A DNA stretch of 64,000 bases, taken from assembly GCF_900187565.1 (NCBI RefSeq), contig NZ_FYED01000006.1:62001-126000 (forward strand). The letters are read 5' to 3'. The notes beneath the pieces were generated by a model. That model ran no database searches. It was not told the DNA's origin and worked only from the letters and a program-made list of their open reading frames with translations. The stretch comes from Pseudomonas sp. Irchel 3A7 (lineage in GTDB: Bacteria; Pseudomonadota; Gammaproteobacteria; Pseudomonadales; Pseudomonadaceae). The translations under genes were made by a program, and so were the position numbers. Below, one piece after another: positions 27,350 through 36,393 of this stretch (the first letter of the stretch is position 1; each line of letters begins with the position of its first letter).

Positions 27350-30300
27350 TCAGGGATTGGCCGCCGGCATCGGGTCCAGTTGCCGACCCATTTCGCTTAT
27401 CAGCCGGGCTATCGAGTCGGCATTGCGCAAAATGATGTTGATTCGAGGCTCTGCGTTATTTTCATCCAGGAAGTCATCCCGCGCTTCGTCGATTGTGTCG
27501 CGACCGGTTATTTCCAGGATCGCGTCGACTGCATCGTGGTCGATATCAGTAAAATCCAAATCGATCCACTCATTCAGATTATCGTTCCATCTGGAAAACA
27601 ACTTCTCCCTGGGGGTGTCCAACGACAATGCATTTCGCTGAAGCTCGATCTGCTCCTGTTTCATTTCCTGGCCCTGCTCGGTCAGGGTCTCCACAAGATC
27701 ACTGAACGGGCGCCTCGACTCCACGTACACGATATCCACCGTTTTTTTGCTCTGATGCGATATTTCGTGCGTGATCGTGGAAGCCTGACTGTGGGTGATG
27801 ACATCAAAAGGTTCAGTCAACGAGTATTCATACCAATCAAGACCAGGCGCAAAAAAATGCTCCGAGAAATGCACGCGCTTGAGTGGGTCGTTTGCGTCGG
27901 TGAAAGCGATCACATCGGAATTCACGTTTCTGTTTGAACCGACGACCAGACGTTCGTCATTGAGCAGGTCGTTATCGGGATCCACCAGGTCGTTGCAGAC
28001 AGGCACGATGGCTTCCTTGATCTTGTCCAGCAGGTTCGCATCGACGTTGCTGACATCAAAGAACTCTTTAAGGAATGTCTCCAGTCGTGTGCCCGGGGTG
28101 AGCCCCCTGAGTTGACTGAGGTTGTGCAGGGCGTTGAATGCGTAAAAGCGCGCCAGATCAATTGCGCTAACCAGCATGGCAGCCTTGGCCGGGAATTTGG
28201 CACGAATTTCCGTCATCCCTCGTGCTTCTATGTTCAAAACCTGCCGCGCTTGGTAGCTGGTGACAAATTCGTCATGCTTTTTCGACACTTTAGACAAGGC
28301 TTTTCCGTAGCCAATGCCGCGCGTGCCCGGATCGATGACCAGTTGTTTATCAGAGGTGGCCAGCAGAGCAGGGCCTTCTTGCTTGTCTTTGATCACCCGC
28401 CATACCTTGTCGGCTTTTTGTACGGGATAGACCTTGCCTGCAATGGGGGCATATTGATGTTTGCCGGTTGCATCCAGGTACGTCCCGTTGGCGCTGTCTT
28501 GTTTCAGATCCTTCAGTTGAACGGACGAGACTTCAAAATGCTGCAGCAGAGTGCGCAGAGGTGAGGTGGATTTCACCTGCGACCATGGCTGCGCGACTAC
28601 AGTGGTATCGACCGGCGCGGTGTCGCAAGCCGATTGCTCAGGGATCGGCGAAGCCTCCAATTCCAGCCTGCCCAGCGAAATCATTTGCGCGGCTCCGGCG
28701 ATAAAGCCCCGCACTGCACGTTTCCAATGATGGTCCTGCAACGCTTCGGCGGAGTCCTTGAAATCCTTGAAGCTTTGCCACAAATACGGGATGCGCGAAA
28801 GTTTGCCCGGCAAGAGGCTTGAGACTTGTCTGATGCCGGAGCTGAACAACTGTTTGACCACGTGCCAGTCCGACTGCTCGCTTGGTTTCGACTGGCTGCC
28901 GAGCATCTGCGCAAGCAGGCTGGCGTTGTCATTGAAAAACTGGATGAGCACGTTGCCCTCGATGGCGGTGGAACCGAGGGTGATTTCACTGGTTTCGCCG
29001 ATGTTTGACTCGAACAGGCTGCGAAACGATACCTGCTGATTTTCCGGAAGACGCCGGATAATCAGATCCTGAAGCTCCCCAGGCGTGTTGATTGCCGCGA
29101 CAAGTTCGGCCTCGGTGTCGAACTCAGCGAATACCGGCCCCGTGCGATAGGGCGCAAACAGGATATGCGATCCTTTTTGTCCGGTCCCGGGGCCAATCAG
29201 GTACAGGCCCAGGGCTTTGACGGCGGTGGCGCCGGCAGTCTTGATCAGTTCCAGCGGCCTGATGATGGCGTGGGCGCCTTTGACCGTGTGGCGGGCGGTG
29301 GCATCCGGCATATCGAGGACCTGGCGGATCAAGTCGAAACCGTTGGTGGACAGATGCCGTTGCAGTTTCAAGGCATGGGCGTGCTGCAACAGTTGCCACG
29401 GCAGTTGTTGGGTAAATCGCAACGTTCGTTCAGCGGCATCGGTGCCCGACAGTGCGTCCGTCAGTTTTTTGCCAAAATCTTGCCGGATATTCAGTGACAG
29501 TAACAACTGCCTGACGGCCGCCTGGTTCAGACCGGCCGGCAGGGCGTCAGCGGTTTTCGAGGCGACCCGAAACCCCGTGCCCTGGGCGATGTTGACGTGG
29601 TTCAAGGCAAAATCGGTCAGGCTTTGCGCAGGCCCCGCCAAGGCCAGTTGCGGGGAAATCTCGATCTTGTCGGGATCAAGGGTTTGTCCGGGGAAGCGGC
29701 TCGTCAGCAGCGATCGGAGTGTCTGACGAACATAGTCCGCCAGCGTTTGCACGCCGTGCAGGTAGTCCTTGTCGTCGGTCACGTTGTGGCTGTATTGCTG
29801 CAACAATTCGAGGTGCAACTGTTGTTCTTCGACGGACGCCATGCCCAGCCATCCCGGCAGGGAATGTTGGCGAGTGATGGCCTCGGCGATCGACGCGGCT
29901 CTTCGCAAGTTGATATCGATGGGGGTCTGCGTCAGCTTTTTGAGCGCCTTGTTTTGTAGTGTGTCGCTCACGTCCAATGAGCGTATGGATTCACACCGCC
30001 CCAGGAAGTGATCAATGGCGGATTGCGCCACATGCTGCAAAACGTTGCCTTCGATCAGTTGCAGCCTGTTGAGCGTGTAGCGACGGTGGAATTGATACTG
30101 GTCGGGGCTGAGGTTCTCCAGCAGTTCCAGGCGTTTTTCAGCATCGCGCAGGCGCAGGTCGAGTTGCTGCCGTGCGATGCCGACCGTGGCGAACACCTCC
30201 AGCCCGGCCGCCGGCGTCCACAGGATGGCTCGCCCGGAATGCTGGATATCGAGTCCGCCCCGTTCGGTCAACAGCACGCAATGGGCCAAAGGCAACACGT

Positions 30301-32161
30301 TCTTCTGGCCGGAACACTCCAGCACCAGGGAAAAAACGTCCGGGCGGAATCTATTGATCACCCGGCGCGTTTTGCGGTCGGCCCGCTCCGGGTTGAAAAC
30401 GTTATCGACCAGATGCCAATCGGTATTGCGCAAGGTGCCACCCAGTTCGCGCAGGGCGGCCTCTGCGCGTACGCCCACGGAAAGCGCATGGGCCAGCCGT
30501 GGTTTCATGTTTTCCAGATACGCTCGCTGTGCGGCCTTCGTGTTGATCGGTTGGCCGGCGAATTCACTGTTGATCGGCGATTCGATAGACGTGAGGGTCT
30601 TGACGTAAATCGCCGCGGTATCGGCCAGCACCATCGAAGATTGGAAATTGTCCAACCAGGCCGGTCGGGTGCTCCAGCGTTCATCGGCGTCCAGCGTCAG
30701 AAGTTGCTCGCCGACCATTGAGCGTATGTCCAACGCCTTGTCGAACAAGGCATGGATGTCCACCGCGTCATCGCTTTGCCGCAGTACCTGCAGGGCATAG
30801 TCCATATTTTGCACTTGTTTGCTGATGATTGACTCAAACAGCGTCTTGAACACCGAGCCGGTTATCGCGGCACCGGAGATTTGCGGTTGATGGAAGCCGA
30901 TGAAAAGGCGGCGCTCCTCAAGACTCATGAGACCGTAGAGTTCATCGTCGTGACCGGCCGAGATTGATTTTGTCACCAGGGTGTTCTTCAGGTCCTGATA
31001 GTCCTTCAGGACCAGCAATCCCCGGCTAGGGGTGTAGAGGAAAGCATGGGCGCTGTCCTTGCTGATCATCAGCGACCCGGCGAGTTCTACGAAGTTCGGC
31101 TGGTATTCCCACAACCGCACGGTTTCGAGGGTCAGGGCGGAGGAAGACTCGAAAAGCGAGTGCAACGTTCGGCTTTGCTCAGGGGTGATGACCCCAGCCT
31201 CGCGCTTGAGCAGCAGTTCGGCCAGCGCTTTCTCAAGAATGGCCCGGGAAAAGAACTCGCGACGGGTTGCTCCGTCGACACTCGCCTTGTCCCAGTAATT
31301 TTGCAGTTCTTTCGACAACTGACTGATCAAACTGCTTGAGGCGGTTTTTACCGCCGTTTCCCAGCGTTGCAGGTCCTGCTTCACCGGCGTTTTTTTGCTG
31401 TGAGAAAACTCTGGGTAGTGCCCGGTGGGCCATTGCTGATGACGGTAGTACAACAGCACCGACTCACCCAGGGACATGGATTTGATCCAGCGTCGTGTCG
31501 ATGTGGTGCCCTCGATGTTCTCGGTGGCTGCTTCGGAGTAAAAGTTGACCTGCATCTCGCTTTGTTTCACACCCGGAAAGTCTGACTGCAGTAATTCATC
31601 AAGTACGGTGTCGAGCAGGGCTGTGAGCGATGGCAGCTTTTTGAGTTCATCGAGCATGGCTTGATCGTTGCCGCGCTGGTTGGTTTTGATCACGGCGCTC
31701 TGATCGCCGAATACGTTCCCGTCGATGGTCTCGAACTTCACGGTGATATCAGTGACTTCGGCCAGCGTCCTGCGTGCGGACAATGACATGAATGCAAACA
31801 AGTCATCGTCTTCTTCCGCGCTATCCAATTGGTTTTTGATTTGTGTGGACAGCGCTGTGCGACTCTTGAATTTCTTTATGCCTGCATAAGGCGTGTAGAG
31901 AATCTCGCCTTTGTCATCGGGCGTGGCGCTCAGCACAAAACAGCCTGCCAGGGGGAGAGACAACTCGCCCGTACCGACCAGGATTCTTTCGGCGAGCATC
32001 GGCGATTTTTGTTGATTGCGTAACGCATGGCTGGCCAGTTTCACGTGGCTGAACCATTCGAAATCCTTTTGCGTCAACCCATGGGTTTTGCCCAGTTCAG
32101 TCCAACGCCCGGGGGAATTCAGGGCTTCAGGGAAAAACAGTGGAGTAACGGATGCAGACAT
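27350..32161 (-). CDS. Giant DUF6543-like toxin-related protein with C-terminal HExxH
   Basis: This is a single 1603-codon frame from the ATG at 32161. The style matches Pseudomonas proteins annotated with the dermonecrotic-toxin-related DUF6543 region. There is no signal peptide and no leucine-rich repeat. Four diverged copies of a module start near residues 76, 364, 629 and 987. Each has (I/F)L(Y/W/F)(T/A)P-x-x-G, a helical stretch, and I-x-G-(N/S)-V-(F/L). Helical regions separate them. The last 350 residues look like a separate domain with STITHEISHQ, an HExxH zinc-protease signature (His1465, Glu1466, His1469), followed by TVDIVYVESRRPFSDL. A zinc-dependent effector or toxin is the natural inference; target and secretion route are unknown. 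No immunity or secretion gene is adjacent. Confidence 0.8.
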   Translation of the reverse strand: MSASVTPLFFPEALNSPGRWTELGKTHGLTQKDFEWFSHVKLASHALRNQQKSPMLAERILVGTGELSLPLAGCFVLSATPDDKGEILYTPYAGIKKFKSRTALSTQIKNQLDSAEEDDDLFAFMSLSARRTLAEVTDITVKFETIDGNVFGDQSAVIKTNQRGNDQAMLDELKKLPSLTALLDTVLDELLQSDFPGVKQSEMQVNFYSEAATENIEGTTSTRRWIKSMSLGESVLLYYRHQQWPTGHYPEFSHSKKTPVKQDLQRWETAVKTASSSLISQLSKELQNYWDKASVDGATRREFFSRAILEKALAELLLKREAGVITPEQSRTLHSLFESSSALTLETVRLWEYQPNFVELAGSLMISKDSAHAFLYTPSRGLLVLKDYQDLKNTLVTKSISAGHDDELYGLMSLEERRLFIGFHQPQISGAAITGSVFKTLFESIISKQVQNMDYALQVLRQSDDAVDIHALFDKALDIRSMVGEQLLTLDADERWSTRPAWLDNFQSSMVLADTAAIYVKTLTSIESPINSEFAGQPINTKAAQRAYLENMKPRLAHALSVGVRAEAALRELGGTLRNTDWHLVDNVFNPERADRKTRRVINRFRPDVFSLVLECSGQKNVLPLAHCVLLTERGGLDIQHSGRAILWTPAAGLEVFATVGIARQQLDLRLRDAEKRLELLENLSPDQYQFHRRYTLNRLQLIEGNVLQHVAQSAIDHFLGRCESIRSLDVSDTLQNKALKKLTQTPIDINLRRAASIAEAITRQHSLPGWLGMASVEEQQLHLELLQQYSHNVTDDKDYLHGVQTLADYVRQTLRSLLTSRFPGQTLDPDKIEISPQLALAGPAQSLTDFALNHVNIAQGTGFRVASKTADALPAGLNQAAVRQLLLSLNIRQDFGKKLTDALSGTDAAERTLRFTQQLPWQLLQHAHALKLQRHLSTNGFDLIRQVLDMPDATARHTVKGAHAIIRPLELIKTAGATAVKALGLYLIGPGTGQKGSHILFAPYRTGPVFAEFDTEAELVAAINTPGELQDLIIRRLPENQQVSFRSLFESNIGETSEITLGSTAIEGNVLIQFFNDNASLLAQMLGSQSKPSEQSDWHVVKQLFSSGIRQVSSLLPGKLSRIPYLWQSFKDFKDSAEALQDHHWKRAVRGFIAGAAQMISLGRLELEASPIPEQSACDTAPVDTTVVAQPWSQVKSTSPLRTLLQHFEVSSVQLKDLKQDSANGTYLDATGKHQYAPIAGKVYPVQKADKVWRVIKDKQEGPALLATSDKQLVIDPGTRGIGYGKALSKVSKKHDEFVTSYQARQVLNIEARGMTEIRAKFPAKAAMLVSAIDLARFYAFNALHNLSQLRGLTPGTRLETFLKEFFDVSNVDANLLDKIKEAIVPVCNDLVDPDNDLLNDERLVVGSNRNVNSDVIAFTDANDPLKRVHFSEHFFAPGLDWYEYSLTEPFDVITHSQASTITHEISHQSKKTVDIVYVESRRPFSDLVETLTEQGQEMKQEQIELQRNALSLDTPREKLFSRWNDNLNEWIDLDFTDIDHDAVDAILEITGRDTIDEARDDFLDENNAEPRINIILRNADSIARLISEMGRQLDPMPAANP

Positions 32162-32380
32162 TGTCGAGTCTCGTGCAAGGCACTACGCAGAGCGCCAATG
32201 GATGGAGCGTCGAGACTAGAAAACGGTACCAGGGCGCAGGCGGTAGATAGTTAACGCACGGGCAACCGGTGTTTGTGCAAACAGGCGCAAGCGAAGGGTT
32301 GACAGGTCGCTCGCCGCGCGTTGTTAATCGGCGGTCTACCTATGCTGTTGTTCCCTCCAATAATTAGTCTGGAGCTTCAG

Positions 32381-33424
32381 ATGTCTGCACCACTCGATCA
32401 TGTGTCTACTGATGTCTCGCAAAAACTGTCCCTCGCCGAGCTGACAGCATTGCTTGAGAAGATATTCCTGCGTCACGGCACTTCGGCCGACGTCGCTCGG
32501 GTGTTGGCCGAAAATTGTGCCGGCGCCGAGCGCGACGGTGCCCACAGTCACGGGGTGTTTCGCATGCCCGGGTATGTATCGACGTTGCAGAGCGGATGGG
32601 TGAATGGCAAGGCCGTTCCGCTGGTCGAGGATGTGGCTTCGGGGTTTGTGCGGGTCGATGCCGGCAACGGCTTTGCGCAACCGGCGCTCGCGGCGGCACG
32701 TGCCTTGCTGGTGGAAAAGGCCCGCAGTGCCGGCATCGCGGTGCTGGCCATCCGCAACTCGCACCATTTCGCTGCGCTGTGGCCGGACGTCGAACCGTTC
32801 GCCTATGAAGGACTGGTGGCGCTCAGTGTGGTCAATAGCATGACCTGTGTGGTGCCCCACGGCGCCGACCGCCCGTTGTTCGGCACCAACCCCATCGCCT
32901 TTGCCGCGCCTCGTGCCGACGGCGAGCCGATTGTGTTCGATCTGGCCACCAGCGCCATTGCCCATGGCGATGTGCAGATTGCCGCACGCAAGGGCGAGCG
33001 CTTGCCACCGGGCATGGGCGTGGACGGCCTCGGTCAGCCGACCCAGGATCCGAAAGCGATTCTCGAAGGCGGCGCGTTGCTGCCGTTCGGCGGGCACAAG
33101 GGCTCGGCGTTGTCGATGATGGTCGAGCTGTTGGCCGCAGCGTTGACCGGGGGCAATTTTTCTTTCGAGTTCGACTGGAAAAATCACCCCGGCGCCAAGA
33201 CGCCGTGGACCGGTCAGTTGCTGATCGTCATCGACCCGAGCAAGGCCGCCGGGCAGAGCTTTGCCGAGCGCAGCCAGGAGCTGGTGCGGCAGATGCATGG
33301 CGTGGGATTGAAACGATTGCCGGGGGATCGACGCCATTATCAACGTGCCAAATCGCAGGACAACGGCATTGCGCTGGATGCGCAGACGCTGGCGAATCTG
33401 CGGGAACTGGCTGGTTTGAGTTAA
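32381..33424 (+). CDS. dpkA: Delta-1-piperideine-2-carboxylate reductase DpkA (Ldh/MDH2 family)
   Basis: The ATG at 32381, preceded by GGAGCTTCAG, gives 347 residues; the frame is open from 32321. The protein belongs to the malate/L-lactate dehydrogenase-2 family. It strongly resembles DpkA as I recall it: RDGAHSHGVFRMPGYVSTL near residue 52, LAIRNSHHFAALWPDVEPFA near 125, VVPHGADRPLFGTNPIAFA near 160 and LPFGGHKGSALSMMVELLAAALTG near 235. DpkA reduces piperideine-2-carboxylate and pyrroline-2-carboxylate with NADPH, in D-lysine and D-proline catabolism. No co-directional partner is adjacent. Confidence 0.88.
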   Translation: MSAPLDHVSTDVSQKLSLAELTALLEKIFLRHGTSADVARVLAENCAGAERDGAHSHGVFRMPGYVSTLQSGWVNGKAVPLVEDVASGFVRVDAGNGFAQPALAAARALLVEKARSAGIAVLAIRNSHHFAALWPDVEPFAYEGLVALSVVNSMTCVVPHGADRPLFGTNPIAFAAPRADGEPIVFDLATSAIAHGDVQIAARKGERLPPGMGVDGLGQPTQDPKAILEGGALLPFGGHKGSALSMMVELLAAALTGGNFSFEFDWKNHPGAKTPWTGQLLIVIDPSKAAGQSFAERSQELVRQMHGVGLKRLPGDRRHYQRAKSQDNGIALDAQTLANLRELAGLS

Positions 33425-33434
33425 ACGCAATCAA

Positions 33435-33513
33435 TGTGGGAGCGGGCTTGCTCGCGAAAGCGGTGTGTCAGGCACCATTGATGTCGACTGATACGCCGTC
33501 TTCGCGAGCAGGG
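33435..33513. repeat. REPIN with truncated right arm
   Basis: The left arm is complete (GGGCTTGCTCGCG variant). The right arm stops after TTCGCGAGCAGG, where the usual CTCGCTCCCACA is replaced by unrelated sequence. The centre keeps ATTGATGTCGACTGA. Confidence 0.85.
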
Positions 33514-33549
33514 GGATTGCAATCCAATTCTGAATTTTGCGTGTGCTGT

Positions 33550-33867
33550 TTACCGGCGGGCCAGCAGCAACCCCACCACCAGACCGAAACCGGCGGAAAC
33601 CGCCACGGTTTGCCAGGGATGACCGCCGATGTAGGTTTCGGTGGCTTCGACCGCGGGCAGTGTCCGGTTACGCACGCTGGTCACCGAGTCCCGGGCCTGC
33701 TGGAGTTTCAGGGCGATTTGCCCTCGCAGTGTCTCCGCTTCCTCACCCACCAGTGAGGCGCTGCTTTTGAGCAGTTTTTCCGACTCTTCGATCAGAGCCT
33801 GAAGCTCGCTGAAGGCTTGATCCTTGATTTGGTCTTCGGCGGCTTGGGCGGCGGTTTTGCGGGCCAT
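33550..33867 (-). CDS. DUF883 / YqjD-ElaB-like membrane-anchored protein
   Basis: The ATG at 33867 with AAGGAGTACTTCA gives 105 residues; the frame is open to 33903. A long amphipathic helix (about 8-70) leads to a C-terminal transmembrane segment with GGHPWQTVAVSAGFGLVVGLLLARR-type sequence, which is the DUF883 signature. E. coli relatives (YqjD, ElaB) are inner-membrane proteins that bind ribosomes in stationary phase. Confidence 0.9.
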   Translation of the reverse strand: MARKTAAQAAEDQIKDQAFSELQALIEESEKLLKSSASLVGEEAETLRGQIALKLQQARDSVTSVRNRTLPAVEATETYIGGHPWQTVAVSAGFGLVVGLLLARR

Positions 33868-34030
33868 TGAAGTACTCCTTGCAGGTGAGTGGACAGTGAA
33901 CAATGGAGTGCGCTGCGATTGAAAAAGTTGCAGCGACTTTGCGCGCAGACTCGATCCGGATGCAAATCCTGCTCAGGACGATTCTTCCTACAGTGTAAGA
34001 TGTCGCCTATTTACGCAGCAGGAAATTCCC

Positions 34031-34285
34031 ATGAGCTTCAATCTGGCCGACAAATCCCTTGCCGAGCGCGCTGCGCTTGAAGATGAAAAATCCCGTCTGT
34101 TCGAACTCTGGCAAAACAACCTGGGCAAAGCCAAGGGCGAAGCCGCCCGGTTGTTTGGTGAGCGCGCCAAACGCAAAGGCAAATGGGCCGAGTGGGTCCG
34201 CGCCGAACTCGATGGTATGTCGCCACCGGAGTTCTCGAACATGGTGCGCAGCGAAGTCAATCGCCTGATGGCCGCCAACAAGTAA
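34031..34285 (+). CDS. Conserved small basic protein (84 residues)
   Basis: The ATG at 34031 follows GCAGGAAATTCCC. The product is predicted helical, charged and soluble (NLADKSLAERAALEDEKSRL at the start, KRKGKWAEWVRAELDGM in the middle). I do not recognise a named family. Good ribosome-binding site and codon use support a real gene. It is convergent with the LysR gene at 34289. Confidence 0.75.
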   Translation: MSFNLADKSLAERAALEDEKSRLFELWQNNLGKAKGEAARLFGERAKRKGKWAEWVRAELDGMSPPEFSNMVRSEVNRLMAANK

Positions 34286-34288
34286 CGC

Positions 34289-35188
34289 TTACGTAAAGCT
34301 CGCGACGATCGCCTCGCGCACTTTTAACACCACCGGATCGAGCTGGGCGCTGGTGCGCCAGCCCAGTTCGATCGGGTAGCGAGGCAACGCAAGGGGGCAG
34401 GGCAGCAGTACCAGTCCGCTGAACGTCGCGATGCCTTGGGCCGCGTGGGTCGGAATGGTGGCCACCGCCTGACTGCCCTTGAGCAGGTGCGGCAATGCCG
34501 CAAAATGGGTGGTCGAGGCACAGACGCGCCGACTCATGCCCAACGCCGCGAGTCCTTCGTCGGTGATGCCGATGAAGCCTCCCGACGACACCAGGATGTG
34601 TTCGCGGGCAACGAACTCCTCAAGACTGATGTTTTGCTGGTCTGCGGTCAGGCTCAGCGGATCCACCAGACACGCGTAACTCCCTTCACCCAACACCTGG
34701 CGACTGAGCAGGCGTTCGGCAAACCCGCCAGCGGTGATCGCCAGGTCGATGCTGCGCTCCATCAGGGCCTGGGCAACGATCTGGCTGTGTGTCTGGCGGA
34801 AGATCAGGCGCAGCTTCGGCGCGCGGCGGGCGACTTCTTCGATCAATCGCCGGCCGTAGGCAACCTCGAAATCATCCGACATGCCCACGGTCACGGAGCG
34901 GCCGTCGTAATGGCTGGCGCCGGGGTCGACCATTGCCAGACTCTGGCGGCATTTGTTCAGGGCATCGCTGACCACCGGCTTGAGTTGATTGGCCTGGAGC
35001 GTTGGCGACAGGCCACGACCGGTGCGTACGAACAGTTGATCGCCATACACCTCGCGCAACCGACGCAGGGCCGCGCTGACGGCCGACTGCGTTACACCCA
35101 GGCGCAGTGCGGCACGGCTGGCGCTGGATTCCTCGTGCAACGCCTCGAAGACTTTGAGCAGGTTGAGATCGATGTTGGTGATATTCAT
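34289..35188 (-). CDS. LysR-type transcriptional regulator
   Basis: The product has an N-terminal LysR HTH (DLNLLKVFEALHEESSASRAALRLGVTQSAVSAALRRLRE-type layout, about residues 6-60) and a periplasmic-binding-like effector domain. In-frame starts exist at 35221, 35197 and 35188. I choose 35188 because a 36-bp sequence shared with the nitrilase promoter occupies 35194-35229 and is more plausibly non-coding. That gives 299 residues. The shared sequence suggests autoregulation and control of the nitrilase at 36394, with the outer-membrane protein gene at 35241 in between. Confidence 0.88.
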   Translation of the reverse strand: MNITNIDLNLLKVFEALHEESSASRAALRLGVTQSAVSAALRRLREVYGDQLFVRTGRGLSPTLQANQLKPVVSDALNKCRQSLAMVDPGASHYDGRSVTVGMSDDFEVAYGRRLIEEVARRAPKLRLIFRQTHSQIVAQALMERSIDLAITAGGFAERLLSRQVLGEGSYACLVDPLSLTADQQNISLEEFVAREHILVSSGGFIGITDEGLAALGMSRRVCASTTHFAALPHLLKGSQAVATIPTHAAQGIATFSGLVLLPCPLALPRYPIELGWRTSAQLDPVVLKVREAIVASFT

Positions 35189-35193
35189 TGGGT

Positions 35194-35229
35194 TCATATC
35201 ATTAAGCAGTGAGTGGAGCACTGTTCATG
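35194..35229. promoter_or_regulatory. Putative LysR operator, copy A
   Basis: This 36-bp segment starts TCATATCATT, contains AGCAGTGAGTGG and ends TTCATG. It matches copy B at 36306-36341 without gaps at most positions. It lies just upstream of the LysR gene start. Confidence 0.55.
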
Positions 35230-35240
35230 ATATGTGGAAG

Positions 35241-36185
35241 TCACTCGGATAGGGGAACCACCAGGGTAAGCCACGCGTTCCAGCCCTCCGGCCGATTCTT
35301 CGCGTCGAACTCGTAGTAGCCCTTGAGGTTGGTGTACCAGAGCGTTTTCCCCACCTTGAAGAAGTGTCCGGCCTGAGGGCCGATGGCACTGACTTTGGAC
35401 TTGAAATCACCCAACACGGCACCGCTTCCGCTGTCGCCCGTGACCTGATGGAAAACGTAGCCGACGAGGCCCAGGTGGGTCTGGTCGGTAATGAAGTGCG
35501 AGGCACTCAAGTCCAGGTGTGCATCGATGCCGTTCTGATAGTCGGTGTCGGTGTTTTCCCAGTTGTAGGTCATGCCGGCTACGGCGGAGAACTCGTTCTT
35601 CTTGTCAAACCAGGTGTAGCCGCCCCCCGCATCCAGAGACGCATGACCCAGGCCGATGTTGACCAGCCTATCCGGGTCGTAGGCACCGACCGGAATATTG
35701 CCCATGCTGTAGACCATGAAATTGTGAACGCCCTGGTTCCATTTCAGGGTGCCCAATAAATAGAGATCGCTGGCCCCCTTCAAACTGTCGTCCGTGCCGC
35801 CGGAAAAGGTACGGCCCCGTGGCCCCGTCAGCGTTACATCGACATTGGCTTCGGAGCGAGCGACCGCGGCGCCCAACGCAATGGCGGCCTGGGCGCCGAG
35901 CAAAGGTTCGGCAAAGGTATAGGTCGGGAAGGCGAACAACAGGTCTGCTTTGGCATCAAGACCAAAGGTGGTTCGTCCGGCGCGTGGAATGCCTTTGTTG
36001 GCGTCATCTTCGGCGCTGAGGTGATAGTAAATCAGCGGCAGGCTCCAGCCGGGTTCGGTAGGCGCCGCGGCCAGTGCGCCGAACTGGCCTGGCAACCAGA
36101 AACTGATGCCGCCGTCATCGGCCTGGGCAAGGACGGCTGGCAACAAGGTCGCCAGGGCCAGCAGGTGTCTTTTGGTTTTTTTCAT
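35241..36185 (-). CDS. Outer-membrane protein, phenol-degradation MetA-pathway family
   Basis: The 314-residue product has a signal peptide (MKKTKRHLLALATLLPAVLAQA) and a beta-barrel pattern of alternating strands throughout. It matches the outer-membrane family named for meta-pathway phenol degradation (SphA/PF13557-like). Features include LIYYHLSAEDDANKG near 50, DLYLLGTLKWNQGVHNF near 140 and a C-terminal GWNAWLTLVVPLSE. Members are thought to help uptake of hydrophobic or aromatic substrates. It is divergent from the nitrilase gene, so it may pass aromatic nitriles or products. The ATG at 36185 follows GAGGATCAGG. Confidence 0.85.
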   Translation of the reverse strand: MKKTKRHLLALATLLPAVLAQADDGGISFWLPGQFGALAAAPTEPGWSLPLIYYHLSAEDDANKGIPRAGRTTFGLDAKADLLFAFPTYTFAEPLLGAQAAIALGAAVARSEANVDVTLTGPRGRTFSGGTDDSLKGASDLYLLGTLKWNQGVHNFMVYSMGNIPVGAYDPDRLVNIGLGHASLDAGGGYTWFDKKNEFSAVAGMTYNWENTDTDYQNGIDAHLDLSASHFITDQTHLGLVGYVFHQVTGDSGSGAVLGDFKSKVSAIGPQAGHFFKVGKTLWYTNLKGYYEFDAKNRPEGWNAWLTLVVPLSE

Positions 36186-36305
36186 CCTGATCCTCGAATC
36201 CCGATACCGCTGTGTTTTGCCACAGCGAAGTAGAGAGTAGCCGGTGTTCGAAGAATCATTGACCAGGCGATCCGTTTTTCACGGAGTCGTCGATATTTAT
36301 CTGGC

Positions 36306-36341
36306 TCATATCATTCAGCAATGAATGGGGCTTTATTCATG
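36306..36341. promoter_or_regulatory. Putative LysR operator, copy B (nitrilase promoter)
   Basis: TCATATCATT, then AGCAATGAATGG and TTCATG, matches copy A at 35194-35229. Inside it CATTCA-GCAA-TGAATG is a perfect inverted repeat of the size LysR proteins use. It lies 53 bp upstream of the nitrilase ATG. Confidence 0.6.
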
Positions 36342-36393
36342 GCCCCGTGGCGCTTGAAAATGAGCAACACCAGACGCCAATGGAGCTTTCTCA

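Noticed and set aside
27350..32161. NEL-type ubiquitin ligase effector
   Set aside because: Some DUF6543-like proteins carry leucine-rich repeats and a NEL domain; here there are no LRRs and no NEL-type catalytic Cys region, and the C-terminus instead has HExxH.
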